Positions 43,613 through 54,036 of a stretch of 64,000 nucleotides of DNA are shown here, piece after piece. A program made the position numbers and the translations under genes. The notes under the pieces were generated by a model. The model saw only the letters and a program-made list of their open reading frames with translations, was not told the DNA's origin and searched no databases. The stretch's first letter is position 1. Every line of letters starts with the position of its first letter. The stretch is from Macrocybe gigantea (lineage: Eukaryota; Basidiomycota; Agaricomycetes; Agaricales; Callistosporiaceae), in assembly GCA_011319805.1 (NCBI GenBank), contig SJRY01000050.1, forward strand, positions 806,001 through 870,000, given 5' to 3'.

Positions 43613-45544
43613 ATGGAAGCCATCGTACTCGATATCGGAAAAACCGACATGCTACTAGGACATGACTGGCTTGTCTACCACAACCCAACAATCAAATGGA
43701 GGACAGGAGAAATTGTCTTCGATAGATGCCCCAAAACGTGCAAAATAAACCACCAGACGATCAAGATACAGAAGGTGGCTGAACCAGCGAAAACCACAGC
43801 CAGCGACAAGACAGGAACCCAGATACCCCCATATCTGATCAGATTCAAACACCTCTTCAAGGAGAAGAACTTTGATCGCTTACCAGACCACAAAGAATGG
43901 GACCATGAAATAAACTTAACGAAGGATGCACCCAAAACGATACCGAGCAAGGTCTACCCGATGACACAGAAAGAGCTAGAGGAACTAGATGCCTTCGTCG
44001 AAGAAGGATTACGAACAGGAAAAATACGCCCATCGAAATCACCTTACGCAGCACCCTGCTTCTTTCGCAATAAGAAGGATGGAAGCAAGCGACTCATCCA
44101 AGACTACCGGGAAATAAACAAATATACGGTCAAGGACAAGTTTCCACTACCACGCATCAGCGAGCTCCTCGACGTACTACAAGGAGCAAAGTACTTTAGC
44201 AAGATCGATATTATCTGGGGGTACAATAACGTGCGCATCCGGAAAGGGGACGAATGGAAGGCAGCCTTCCTAACAGCAAGAGGACTCTTCGAACCGACAG
44301 TCATGTATTTTGGGCAGTGCAACGCACCAGGCACTTTTAGCCGAATGATGGCGAGCCTCTTCCAAGACCAAATACGAAGAAGAGTGTGCATAATCTATAT
44401 GGATGACATTATAATCATCGGACGAACACGAGAGGAACTCCAAAAGAACACCATAGAAGTCATGGAAATACTGAACAAGAACGACCTATTCATCAAAGGA
44501 CCGAAATGCGTCTGGGAATCATCGAAAGTCCCAGTACTAGGATACATCGTAGGAGAAGGGAAGGTAGAAATGGAACCAGAAAAGATCACAGCCGTACAAT
44601 CCTGGCCAACCCCAAAGACGAAGAAAGAACTACAAAAGTTCTTGGGATTCACGAACTTTTACCGACGATTCATCAAGGGATATGCAAAGGTCGCTAAACC
44701 CCTGACGGAGTTGACTGGAAACAAAACATTCCAGTGGACAGACAAGCAACAAGGCGCTTTCAAAGAACTGATCCAACATATAACCTCAGCACCCATTCTA
44801 GCACTACCACAGACAGAAGGAAAATTCCGAGTCGAAACGGACGCCTCAGGATATGCCATTGGAGCGGTACTATCACAACAGCAGAAAGGACTATGGCATC
44901 CGATTGCATTCATTTCGAGATGCATGACCCCAGCAGAGCAAAACTACGAAATCTACGACAAGGAACTTCTTGCGATAATGGTCGCACTAAAGACATGGAG
45001 ACAATACCTCCTCGAAGCTCGAGAGAAGTTCGAAATATTGACGGATCACAAGAACCTATCATACTTCCGAAAGCCGCAGCGACTCAATTCGAGACAGATT
45101 GGCTGGTACCTGAAATTACAGGAATACGACTACGAACTACGACACGTACCAGGAAAGGCGAATGGAAAAGCGGATGTCCTGTCACGAATGGCAGGATATG
45201 AAGAAAACCTAGCAGAGAAGGACGACATACAAATGATCAAAGAAGCAGCATTCATTCGACATCTGGAAGAGAATAATGAACGAGACTTCGAATTTATGAT
45301 GTTCGAGGACGAACACCCACAGAAAGAAGAAGCAGAAAATAACGAAACAATACAAACAAGAGGAATCACGATGATCGAATCCTCAAGGATAGAACAAATT
45401 CGACAATGCACACGAAGGGAAACGATCGTAACAACAGGACTGAAGGAAAAACCACACTGGTTCACAGAAGACGACCACATCATATGTAGGAGGGAAAATC
45501 TATGTTCCTCCAGACAACAAACTGAAGGAAAACATCATGTTTGA
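43613..45544 (+). CDS. pol: A5 Pol: protease end, RT, RNase H, integrase start
   Basis: The frame of 643 codons begins at an internal Met (MEAIVLDIGKTDMLLGHDW). RT, YMDDIIII (44,396-44,419) and RNase H (ETDASGYAIGAV, YDKELLAIMVALK, TDHKNLSYF) are complete and as in A1. It ends in the linker to integrase because two bases are missing near 45,483 (CATCATATG versus CATCGTATATG). Confidence 0.9.
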   Translation: MEAIVLDIGKTDMLLGHDWLVYHNPTIKWRTGEIVFDRCPKTCKINHQTIKIQKVAEPAKTTASDKTGTQIPPYLIRFKHLFKEKNFDRLPDHKEWDHEINLTKDAPKTIPSKVYPMTQKELEELDAFVEEGLRTGKIRPSKSPYAAPCFFRNKKDGSKRLIQDYREINKYTVKDKFPLPRISELLDVLQGAKYFSKIDIIWGYNNVRIRKGDEWKAAFLTARGLFEPTVMYFGQCNAPGTFSRMMASLFQDQIRRRVCIIYMDDIIIIGRTREELQKNTIEVMEILNKNDLFIKGPKCVWESSKVPVLGYIVGEGKVEMEPEKITAVQSWPTPKTKKELQKFLGFTNFYRRFIKGYAKVAKPLTELTGNKTFQWTDKQQGAFKELIQHITSAPILALPQTEGKFRVETDASGYAIGAVLSQQQKGLWHPIAFISRCMTPAEQNYEIYDKELLAIMVALKTWRQYLLEAREKFEILTDHKNLSYFRKPQRLNSRQIGWYLKLQEYDYELRHVPGKANGKADVLSRMAGYEENLAEKDDIQMIKEAAFIRHLEENNERDFEFMMFEDEHPQKEEAENNETIQTRGITMIESSRIEQIRQCTRRETIVTTGLKEKPHWFTEDDHIICRRENLCSSRQQTEGKHHV

Positions 45545-46619
45545 ACACCACGACACACCCATCGGAGGACACCCAGGGCAATACCGCATGCACGAGCTCA
45601 TAAGCCGCACCTATTGGTGGCCATCAATGCTGACAGACATCAAGAAGTATGTCAATGGATGCGAAACATGTCAGCGAAACAAAATCATCCGACAAAAGAA
45701 ACACGCACCCCTGCACCCGCACGAAGTCCCACAACAACCATGGGAAGATATCGGAGTAGATCTCATAGGACCGCTACCCAGCTCGAACGGCTTTAACGCC
45801 ATCGCCGCAGTCACAGACCGCCTGACCAAGATGATCCACCTAGTTCCCACAAAGACCGAACTCACAGCAGAGGGTCTCGCACGACTATACCGAGACAACG
45901 TGTGGCGGCTTCATGGAATTCCACGAAAGATCATCAGTGATCGAGGACCCCAGTTCGCAGCACGATTCATGACAGCACTTCTAAAATTACTCGGAACAAA
46001 GCAAAACCTATCAACGGCCTATCACCCACAGACAGATGGACAGGCGGAGCGATCCCACCAAGAAACGGAAGCCTTCCTCAGAAGCTTCACAAACAACCTA
46101 CAGGACGATTGGGCAGAATGGATAGCAATTGCAGAGTACCAATACAATGACAAAGCACACCAGGGAACGAAGGAGACACCATTCTACCTCAACTATGGAA
46201 TGCACCCCTGGAAGGGAGAGCCGCAGACGACAGAAGGGAATAACCCCGCAGCAAAAGACTTCGTCAAAAGAATGAGCCAAATACGAAAGGAAGCAAATGC
46301 TGCGCTACAATATGCACAAACACGAGCCAAAGACAATTACGACGCGAGACGAAAACCTGCCTGGGAATACAAGAAAGGAGATAGAGTATGGCTAGAAGCC
46401 ACCAATATCACAGTCAATCGACCATCAAAGAAGTTATCGGCACTCCGATACGGACCGTTCAAGGTGGTTGAAAAGAAAGGAGCCTCGGCATATCGCCTGG
46501 AACTCCCAGCATCATGGCAGCTGATACACCCCGTGTTCAATGAAACACTGCTCACGCCTTACAAAGGACCCCGTTTCAAGATACAAGAGCGACCATCACC
46601 ACCACCCCTGAAATCATAA
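45537..46619 (+). CDS. A5 integrase, complete core
   Basis: The frame of 360 codons covers the zinc domain (HHDTPIGGHPGQYR, CETCQRNKIIRQ), the DDE core (DLIGPLPSSNGF, ISDRGPQFAARF, GQAERSHQETEAFLR) and the C-terminal tail (ETPFYLNYGMHPWKGE, KKGDRVWLEATN, HPVFNETLLTPYKG). It ends just before the chromodomain, where the C run is one base shorter than in A1. Confidence 0.9.
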   Translation: MFEHHDTPIGGHPGQYRMHELISRTYWWPSMLTDIKKYVNGCETCQRNKIIRQKKHAPLHPHEVPQQPWEDIGVDLIGPLPSSNGFNAIAAVTDRLTKMIHLVPTKTELTAEGLARLYRDNVWRLHGIPRKIISDRGPQFAARFMTALLKLLGTKQNLSTAYHPQTDGQAERSHQETEAFLRSFTNNLQDDWAEWIAIAEYQYNDKAHQGTKETPFYLNYGMHPWKGEPQTTEGNNPAAKDFVKRMSQIRKEANAALQYAQTRAKDNYDARRKPAWEYKKGDRVWLEATNITVNRPSKKLSALRYGPFKVVEKKGASAYRLELPASWQLIHPVFNETLLTPYKGPRFKIQERPSPPPLKS

Positions 46620-46845
46620 ATGATGAAGAAGAGTACGAGATAGAAGAGATCCTAAAAAGGAAGAAACAAGGGAAGGGGACACTATTCCTGGTCAAATGGA
46701 AAGGATACGGACACGAAGAGAACACATGGATCAAAGAGAAGGAGCTGGGGAATGCGCAGCAAGCTCTAGACCACTTCCTAAAGAAGACTGCGAACCAGGA
46801 TAAAAGGATCACGACAAGAGGGAAGAAGACCAAAAATCGCACTTC
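46620..46845 (+). pseudogene. A5 chromodomain, out of frame with integrase
   Basis: It encodes YEIEEILKRKKQGKG, FLVKWKGYGHEENTWIKEKELGN and QQALDHFLKK in one frame. This is the complete chromodomain with its end, which A1 has lost to a one-base gap. It is separated from the integrase frame by the shortened C run at about 46,607. Confidence 0.75.
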
Positions 46846-47244
46846 ATGACCACCAACGCCCCCATCAGCATCGACAGCAGCGAGGGCAGCCGCGCACCTA
46901 CCCCCAACCGCCCAAGCGACCTCGAGAATCTGGCAAGGATTCTCAATGCTAGCGACTACATGGACCCCCTCGCCATCACACTCGGCGCATATATGCGCTA
47001 TGTTATGACCGTCCGCACGCACCTCTGGACCGGGAGAACCCCTGATGGGACCGGCCCCACTGCAGCTGAACGTATCGCGCTTCGCGAAGCAATGGAAATG
47101 CTTCGCACAGAAAACCGGCGGCTTAAACTCCTCGCCACCACACTCCACCACATTCGCGCCTATAATGAAGAGCTCATTCATACATGGGCCCCGCGTGCCG
47201 CGACCGCCTGGGAGACCAATACTGGGTGGGGACAGCTGGACTAA
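46846..47244 (+). CDS. A5 ORF3, 132 aa, intact
   Basis: It reads essentially the same protein as A1 9307-9705: MTTNAPISIDSSEGS start, ARILNASDYMDPLAITLG, ALREAMEMLRTENRRLKLL and TGWGQLD end. It begins a few bases after the chromodomain frame ends and stops 37 bp before the 3' LTR. The function is unknown. A coiled coil is plausible for residues 78-105. Confidence 0.7.
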   Translation: MTTNAPISIDSSEGSRAPTPNRPSDLENLARILNASDYMDPLAITLGAYMRYVMTVRTHLWTGRTPDGTGPTAAERIALREAMEMLRTENRRLKLLATTLHHIRAYNEELIHTWAPRAATAWETNTGWGQLD

Positions 47245-47281
47245 GGTTTTTCGCGAGGACGCGAATCTAAAGAGAGGGTGA

Positions 47282-47601
47282 TGTTACAGACGCCGCCCAA
47301 AGGACTATTCATTTTCTTATCTTATCTTTCCCACATCCCTTATCTCCCCCATCATGCTGCGCAGCGCGCAGCCATCGAGTCATCTCACTTCCCTAGTCAT
47401 CCTGAGTCATCTCCTTCCAGTCTTACTCATCCGCAGTCCACAGCATTGCGCAGCCCATGGTCCGTGCTCGAGTACTGTAGTGTATATAAGGACTCCCAGA
47501 TGTACCAGTAACGCTAGGCTTAATATTCCTTTTGCCATCATCTCAAGACCACTCTCGCACTTAGTCTGCCCGAGTCCTTCTGAGATTCATCTAGCCTAAC
47601 A
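47282..47601 (+). repeat. A5 3' LTR
   Basis: It is 320 bp, nearly identical to the 5' LTR, and is followed by the TSD ACACT. Confidence 0.95.
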
Positions 47602-47606
47602 ACACT

Positions 47607-48303
47607 TGCGAGGCATATGACATCTGAGGAATGTCTCGAGGCCTTAGCCTGTGATGTCTGGGAATTGCGGATGAAAGATGTCTTCAAGAGCGATGAGTGG
47701 CAGACTCACCGGAAATGTGTCACTGAGAGGGAGAAGCAGTTAGCGAATGAGGTGAAGGAAGTGGAGAAAGAAGTGGAAAGGAGAAGAAAAGCTGCAGCAA
47801 GGAAAGAAAAGGAGTGCGCGAGGGTTTTGGAAAGTGAACGAAAAAAGCAAGAACGAAAGGATGAAAAGGCAAGGTGGAACGCAGAAAAAGCAGCACAGAA
47901 AGCGGCCAAGGAAGCAGAAAAAGCCGAAAAAGCTGCCACTGCTCAAGCTGCAAGGGAACAGAGGGGCGAGTGGGCTAGGGTTTCTCGGGCTGCAAAACTC
48001 GCAATGTCAAAAGCAACTCGAGAAGCACAAGCAAACCGTGCGAGGGAGAATCGGACTCACCAGGCAAACCAGGACTGCAACAACTCGATTACATGTGTCC
48101 AGACATCTTCTGAAGTCCCTCATGATGCAGCACAACTTTCATCTGTGGCAAATGAACCACTGCAACTGCGACCACGGCCCATGCACCAGCAGGTTATGAT
48201 GGAACCCAAAAAACTGGAATGTGACTTGGTCAACACAGCAGAAACACTCCCCGAGACATCAGACATACCATCGGTGTCACATCCTGACTCAGATCATGTT
48301 TGA
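47607..48303 (+). pseudogene. Pogo-like transposase, C-terminal tail
   Basis: After A5 the frame continues with MTSEECLEALACDVWELRMK. Next comes a long Lys/Glu/Ala-rich helical stretch (EVEKEVERRRKAAARKEKE, EKAAQKAAKEAEKAEKAAT) and a stop at 48,301-48,303. Such charged coiled-coil tails are common in fungal pogo transposases. The link to the first part is the ACACT duplication. Confidence 0.8.
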
Positions 48304-48725
48304 GAGGCTGGTGTATCATTGTCATCGTCATCGGGAGGGGTGTCAGACTTGAGGACAGTCCATCACAGTCCTTCTCCAGGTCCTAGAAGAAGCATGCATC
48401 TTAGGAAAAAGTGAATATAGTATAGTTAGACTCACACCATGCCCATGAGATCATCTTGATGTTCGGTAAGATGAAGGCGTCGCTGTTATCGATAACACCT
48501 TGCGATAACAATCTCGAACATGCATCTTTGTCTTTGTTTGCTCAGTGTGACCCGTTACCATGATTCTCGTGAATCTGGACACCCTATCGATAAAATATTT
48601 GTAGCACTTCTTCCACATCATATAAAATTGTAAAAATGTAATAAACCTTTTGTGAAGACACTTTGAAAGGAAATATAGCTATGCGCAAGAGCTCAATGAG
48701 TGCGATGACTAGGAGCCAGATGACT
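48304..48725. other. Pogo 3' non-coding region
   Basis: No gene is seen. TGACCCGTTAC at about 48,547 repeats the subterminal word found in both ends of the transposon. Confidence 0.5.
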
Positions 48726-48760
48726 TTCATTGGCATGACCCGTTACCCAACCCAATACGG
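48726..48760 (-). repeat. Pogo right terminal repeat
   Basis: Its reverse complement begins CCGTATTGGGTTGGGTAACG and contains TAACGGGTCA as the left end does. The TA duplication follows at 48,761. Confidence 0.75.
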
Positions 48761-49141
48761 TATCTCATATTCTCCTTCTAGGAAAAGTTCTGCAATGAGT
48801 TGTACTGCTCCTTCACTAAGGATCTCAGTGGGTTCATCTGCAGTGGTAAAGGCAAACTCTCTCAGAAATGCCTGTTCTTCATCGTCGCTACTTGGTGTAG
48901 TCATGCGCTCTCTCTTTCGTTTGTTTGGATTGCTAGTGTCTCTGTGGGTGGCATGGACTGTCTCTGCAAATGGCGTGGACTGCAATGCCTGGTCTACTTC
49001 TCTGAGCCAAGTGCTCTCGTCGCTCGTGCTAGTGCTCACTGGGTCGGCGACTGCTTGTCGTCGAATGTTGATCAAGTCTTTGATAAAGCGTGACGTGGTG
49101 TGTGTGTGAGTCTGAGCGAGTCTCGACGAGGCTTAATATCT

Positions 49142-49461
49142 TGTTAGGCTAGATGAATCTCAGAAGGACTCGGGCAGACTAAGTGCGAGAGTGGTCTTGA
49201 GATGATGGCAAAAGGAATATTAAGCCTAGCGCTACTGGTACATCTGGGAGTCCTTATATACATTACAGTACTCAAGCACGGACCATGGGCTGCGCAATGC
49301 TGTGGACTGCGGATGAGTAAGACTGGAAGGAGATGACTCAGGATGACTAGGAAAGTGGGATGACTCGATGGCTGCACGCTGCGCAGCATGACGGGGGAGA
49401 TAAGGGATGTGGGAAAGATAAGATAAGAAAATGAATGGTCCTTTGGGCGACGTCTGTAACA
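49142..49461 (-). repeat. A3 5' LTR
   Basis: It is a 320-bp A LTR on the minus strand, directly joined to the A3 leader on its left and to A6 (CCAAT) on its right. Confidence 0.92.
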
Positions 49462-49499
49462 CCAATCTGCTGAAGCACTGCATAAGGAGAGAATCACAC

Positions 49500-50640
49500 C
49501 ACCATGGTGAAAGTAAGCAACAATGACTGGACAAATACTATTGGTGGAGGGAGCAAAAAGGACTACCAAAGACAAATGGACCAACTGCCACAGAGTGGGC
49601 TGATTTCGAACAAGCTTGTAGAATCGCAGGAGTCGACCTAGACTACTGGAAAGAACAGAGAGAAGAGCGAAGACAGAAACAACTTCAAGAACAGCAAGCC
49701 CAAGTACAAGTGCAGCAGACCCAAGAACAACAGATCCAGGAAGAAAACCAAGACCAAGATAATGATGAAGAAACTCCCCAAAGGATGACAACAGAATACA
49801 AGGGAATCATCGCTGACCCGAAATCCTTCACAGGAGATTGAACATCCTTCAACATTTGGTGGAGGAAAATGAAGCTTTATATAACTGCACATGGAGACCT
49901 CACAGATACACAGAAGATCAGAGTGGTCCTGTCCAGAATGACCGACGGACCGGAGCCCACTGGGCATCAAAGAAGATCGACACCACTACCAACCAAAGCA
50001 CATGGGCCAACTTCATAACCGAGATAGAGACACGATTCAGCAACGTCATGTCACCATCACAAGCAGGAAGCAAACTATTCAATATCAGATAGGGAAACCG
50101 ACCCATCGACAAATTTCTGGATAAATTCATAGACCTTGCAGGAAAAGCAGGAATGACAGGAACAGCCCCTCATTTCCTACTCGAGAAGAGCTTAAACCAA
50201 AGGACAGCAGAAGCCGTACACTCGATCTCCACACTTCCAACAGATGGAGATGAATATATCAAAACAGTTCAAGCGATTGGATCAAACATCAATGAACACA
50301 GGAATGTGATGAGAGGAGAATTCACAAGCAATCAGCGCAAGCCTGGAAATCCAAGCCAAGGAGCAGGACAGGCCATGGAAGTTGACAAAGTATGAAGCAA
50401 TAACTGCTTCAACTGCAATAAACCAGGGCACCTCTCATGAAACTGCCCGGAACTACGAAAGGGAGCAGCAAATGTCACATGTTTCAACTGTGGCTTGAAG
50501 GGACATTATGCACAGAACTGCAAGAAGAAGAAGAAGGGAAAATCCTGAGTCAGAGAAGTGAAAGAAGAAGAAGGAGAGGACGAAGAAGATAAAGATGAAG
50601 AAAGCTCTGACAAAGAGGGTTTTGTTGAAGGGTCCGACTA
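49500..50640 (+). pseudogene. A6 Gag
   Basis: The Gln-rich part and capsid ([10 protein letters not shown] then a stop, [15 protein letters not shown]) and both zinc knuckles ([11 protein letters not shown] with a stop, [14 protein letters not shown]) can be read with breaks at 49,841, 50,090 and 50,394. The GGGTTTT heptamer is kept near 50,615. Confidence 0.8.
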
Positions 50641-52058
50641 GGAGGTGCTAAATCGTGACCCATACAACTGAAACAGACTCGCTTTGATACCAGATGTAGA
50701 TCATCCCATACTCTGAAATACACTATTCCTACCAAGTGATCTGAAGCACCAAGGAAAACCATCTGAGGGGACAAACTGCCAAAGAAGAAAGAACTCACAA
50801 TACTAGCTAGGATACGAACACAAAAAGGAATAACAATGATAATACCGGAAGTTGATAGTAGAGCAGATAGGACCTGCATCAATACCACAATAGTAGCGAA
50901 AACAGGGCTGAAGATACGATGAATCAAGAAAATTCCAATCATAAATGCAGACAGATCACCCAACTGCCAGAAAACAGCAGACCAAGTAGCAGAGGTCCAC
51001 ATTGACATTAAAGGACACAAGGAGCACATGGAAGCCATCATACTCAATATTGGAAAGACCAACATGCTACTAGGACATGACTGGCTTGTCTACCACAACC
51101 CAACGATCAAATGGAGGACAGGAGAAGTTGTCTTCGACAGATGCCCTAAAATGTGCAAAATAAACCACCAGATGATTAAGATACAGAAGATGGCTAAACC
51201 AGCAAAAACCACAGCCAGCGACAAGACAGGAACCCAGATACCCCCATATCTGATCAGATTCAAACACCTCTTCAAGGAGAAGAACTTTGATCATTTACCA
51301 GACTACAAAGAATGGGACCACGAAATAAACTTAATGAAGGATGCACCCAAAATGATACTGAGCAAGGTCTATCCAATGACGCAGAAGGAACTAGAAGAAC
51401 TAGATACCTTTGTCGAAGAAGGTTTAAAAACAGGAAAAATATGCCCATCGAAATTACCTTATGCAGTGCCCTGCTTCTTTCGCAACAAGAAGGATGGAAG
51501 CAAATGACTCATCCAAGACCAGGAAATAAATAAATATATGGTCAAGGACAAGTTCCCACTACCATGCATTAGCAAGCTCCTCGATGTACTACAAGAAGCA
51601 AAGTACTTTAGCAAGATCAATATTATCTGGGGATATAATAACGTGCGCATCAGGAAAGGAGACGAATGGAAGGCAGCCTTCCTAACAGCAAGAGGACTCT
51701 TCGAACTGACAGTTATGTACTTTGGGCAGTGCAACGCACCAGGCACTTTTAGCCAAATGATGGCAAGCCTCTTCCAAGACCGAAGAGTATGCATAATCTA
51801 TATGGACAACATCATAATCATCGGACGAACATGAGAGGAACTCCAAAAGAACACCATAGAAGTCATGGAAATACTGAACAAGAACGACCTGTTCATCAAA
51901 GGACCGAAATGCATCTGGGAATCATCAAAAGTCCCAGTACTAGGATACATCATAGGAGAAGGGAAGGTAGAAATGGAACCAGAGAAGCTCACAGCCATAC
52001 AATCCTGGCCAACCCCAAAGACAAAGAAAGAACTACAAAAGTTCTTGGGATTCACGAA
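50641..52058 (+). pseudogene. A6 protease and reverse transcriptase
   Basis: The frame 51,028-51,507 gives LLGHDWLVYHNPTIKWR and the start of RT. The next frame covers the catalytic region with IYMDNIIII near 51,798, where the second catalytic Asp is Asn, so RT would be inactive. RT ends at KFLGFTN, where an LTR begins. Confidence 0.82.
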
Positions 52059-52376
52059 TGTTACAGACGCTGCCCAAAGGACTATTCATTTTCTTATCTT
52101 ATCTTTCCCACATCCTTATCTCCCCATCATGCTGCGCAGCGCGCAGCCATCGAGTCATCCCACTTCTCTAGTCATCCTGAGTCATCTCTTTCCAGTCTTA
52201 CTCATCCGCAGTCCACAGCATTGTGCAGCCCATGGTCCGTGCTCGAGTACTGTAATGTATATAAGGACTCCCAGATGTACCAGTAGCGCTAGGCTTAATA
52301 TTCCTTTTGCCATCATCTCAAGACCACTCTCGCACTTAGTCTGCCCGAGTCCTTCTGAGATTTGTCTAGCCTAACA
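52059..52376 (+). repeat. Family A LTR at a deletion junction in A6
   Basis: It is a 318-bp LTR of the A1-like subtype. The left flank ACGAA is RT and the right flank CAAGG is integrase core. About 1.29 kb of A6 is missing and there is no TSD. Confidence 0.9.
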
Positions 52377-53232
52377 CAAGGACCCCAATTTGCAGCATGA
52401 TTCATGACAGCACTTCTAAAACTGCTTGGAACAAAGCAAAACCTATCAACAGCCTATCACCCACAGACAGATGGACAGGCAGAGTGATCCCATCAAGAGA
52501 TGGAAGCTTTCCTCAGAAGCTTCACAAACAACCTACAGGACGATTGGGCAGAATGGATAGCGATCGCAGAGTACCAATATAATGACAAAACACACCAGGG
52601 AATGAAGGGGATACCATTCTACCTCAACTACAGAATGCACCCCTGGAAGGGGGAACCACAGACTACAGAATGGAACAACCCCACAGCAAAGAACTTTGTT
52701 AAAAAATAGACCAAATACAGAAAGAAGCAAATGCTGCACTGCAGTATATGCAAATATGGGCCAAAGACAATTATGATGCGAGACGAAGACTAGCCCAGGA
52801 ATACAAGAAAGGGGATAGAGTATGGCTCGAAGCCACTAATATCACAGTCAATTGACCATCAAAGAAGTTATCAGCACTCCGATACGGACCATTCAAGGTG
52901 ATCGAAAAGAAAGGAGCCTCAGCATATTGCCTAGAACTCCCAGCATCATGGCAGCTGATACACCCTGTGTTCAATGAAACACTACTCACACTCTACAAAG
53001 GACCCTGTTTCAAGATACAAGAATGACCATCGCTGCCACCCCCTGAAATCATAAATGATGAAGAAGAGTACGAGATAGAAGAAATCCTAAAAAGAAAGAA
53101 ACAAGGAAGGGGAATGCTATTCCTAGTCAAATGGAAAGGATACAGGCATGAGGAAAACACATGGATTAAAGAGAAGGAACTAGGGAATGTGCAGCAAGCT
53201 CTAGACCACTTCCTAAAGAAGACTGCAAACTA
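52377..53232 (+). pseudogene. A6 integrase end and chromodomain
   Basis: It resumes at GPQFAA-like sequence, through AYHPQTDGQAE (then a stop), EAFLRSFTNNLQDDWAEW, the basic tail and a chromodomain (YEIEEILKRKKQG, FLVKWKGYRHEENTW). Stops lie near 52,486, 52,707, 52,852 and 53,024. Confidence 0.8.
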
Positions 53233-53280
53233 GGATAAAAGGACCATGACAAGAGGGAAGAAGACCAAAAATTGCACACC

Positions 53281-53679
53281 ATGACCATCAACGCCCCCAT
53301 TAGCATCGACAGCAGCGATGACAGCCATGCACCTACCCCCAACTGCCCAAGTGACCTTGAGAATCTGGCAAGGATTCTCAATGCTAGCGACTACATGGAC
53401 CCCTTCGCCATCACACTCAGCGCATATCTGCGCTATGTTATAACTGTCTGCATGCACCTTTGGACTGAACGAACCCCTGATGGGACTGGTCCCACAGCAG
53501 CAGAATGCATCGCACTTCACAAGGCAATGGAAATGCTTTACACAGAAAACTGGTGACTTAAACTCCTCGCCACCCCACTCCATCACATCCGTGCCTATAA
53601 TGAAGAGCTCATTCATATGTGGGCCCCATGTGCCATGACTGCCTGAGAGACCAATAATGGGTGGGGACAGCTGGACTAG
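53281..53679 (+). pseudogene. A6 copy of ORF3, broken
   Basis: It starts MTINAPISIDSSDDSHAPT and follows A1 ORF3, with TGA in place of a CGA or CGG codon near 53,554 and again near 53,644. Confidence 0.75.
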
Positions 53680-53716
53680 GATATTTCGCAAGGATGCGAA
53701 TCTAAAGAGAGGGTGA

Positions 53717-54036
53717 TGTTACAAATGTCACCCAAAGGACCATTCAATTTCTTATCTTATCTTTTCTATATCCCTTATCCTCCCCACCATGCTGCGCAGT
53801 GCACAGCCATTGAGTCACTTCACTTCCCTAGTCATCCTGAGTCATCTCCTTCCAGTCTTACTCATCCGCAGTCCACAGCATTGCGCAGCCTGTGGTCCGT
53901 ACTCAAGTACTGTAATATATATAAGGACTCCCAGATGTACCAGTAGCGCTAGGCTTAATATTCCTTTTGCCATCATCTCAAGACCACTCTCGCACTTAGT
54001 CTGCCTGAGTCCTTCTGAGATTCATCTAGCCTAACA
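53717..54036 (+). repeat. A6 3' LTR
   Basis: It is a decayed 320-bp A LTR, preceded by AAAGAGAGGGTGA. Confidence 0.92.

Larger units (their letters stand above)
41090..47601 (+). mobile_element. Ty3/gypsy family A, full-length copy A5
   Basis: The 6512-bp element has 320-bp LTRs at 41,090-41,409 and 47,282-47,601 and a perfect TSD ACACT (41,085-41,089 and 47,602-47,606). It sits inside the pogo transposase. It is nearly identical to A1 inside but carries the other LTR subtype. The LTRs differ visibly at one base (GTCTAG versus ATCTAG near the end), so it is very young. Small indels break gag, protease and pol. Confidence 0.95.
38088..48760 (+). mobile_element. Pogo-like (Tc1/mariner superfamily) DNA transposon
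   Basis: The terminal repeats begin CCGT at 38,088 and, inverted, at 48,760. They are flanked by TA on both sides (38,086-38,087 and 48,761-48,762) within A3, which is the target duplication of this superfamily. Without the solo LTR at 38,873 and A5 (41,090-47,601) it measures about 3.8 kb. It encodes a broken pogo-type transposase. Confidence 0.88.
37440..49461 (-). mobile_element. Family A copy A3, minus strand, split by pogo element
   Basis: The left part (37,440-38,087) is the reverse complement of A1 from about 4888 down to 4249. The right part (48,761-49,461) continues from 4250 down through the leader into a 5' LTR. The join is exact at a TA (A1 4249-4250), so both parts were one element before the transposon arrived. 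Its own 3' half is missing. CCAAT follows its LTR at 49,462, which is where the A6 sequence starts. Confidence 0.85.
49462..54036 (+). mobile_element. Family A copy A6, decayed
   Basis: The A sequence starts at the equivalent of A1 4509 and ends with a 3' LTR (53,717-54,036). An A LTR at 52,059-52,376 replaces A1 positions of about 7117 to 8405. Stops are scattered throughout. The missing 5' part is explained if A3 inserted here and the other side was later lost. Confidence 0.87.
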
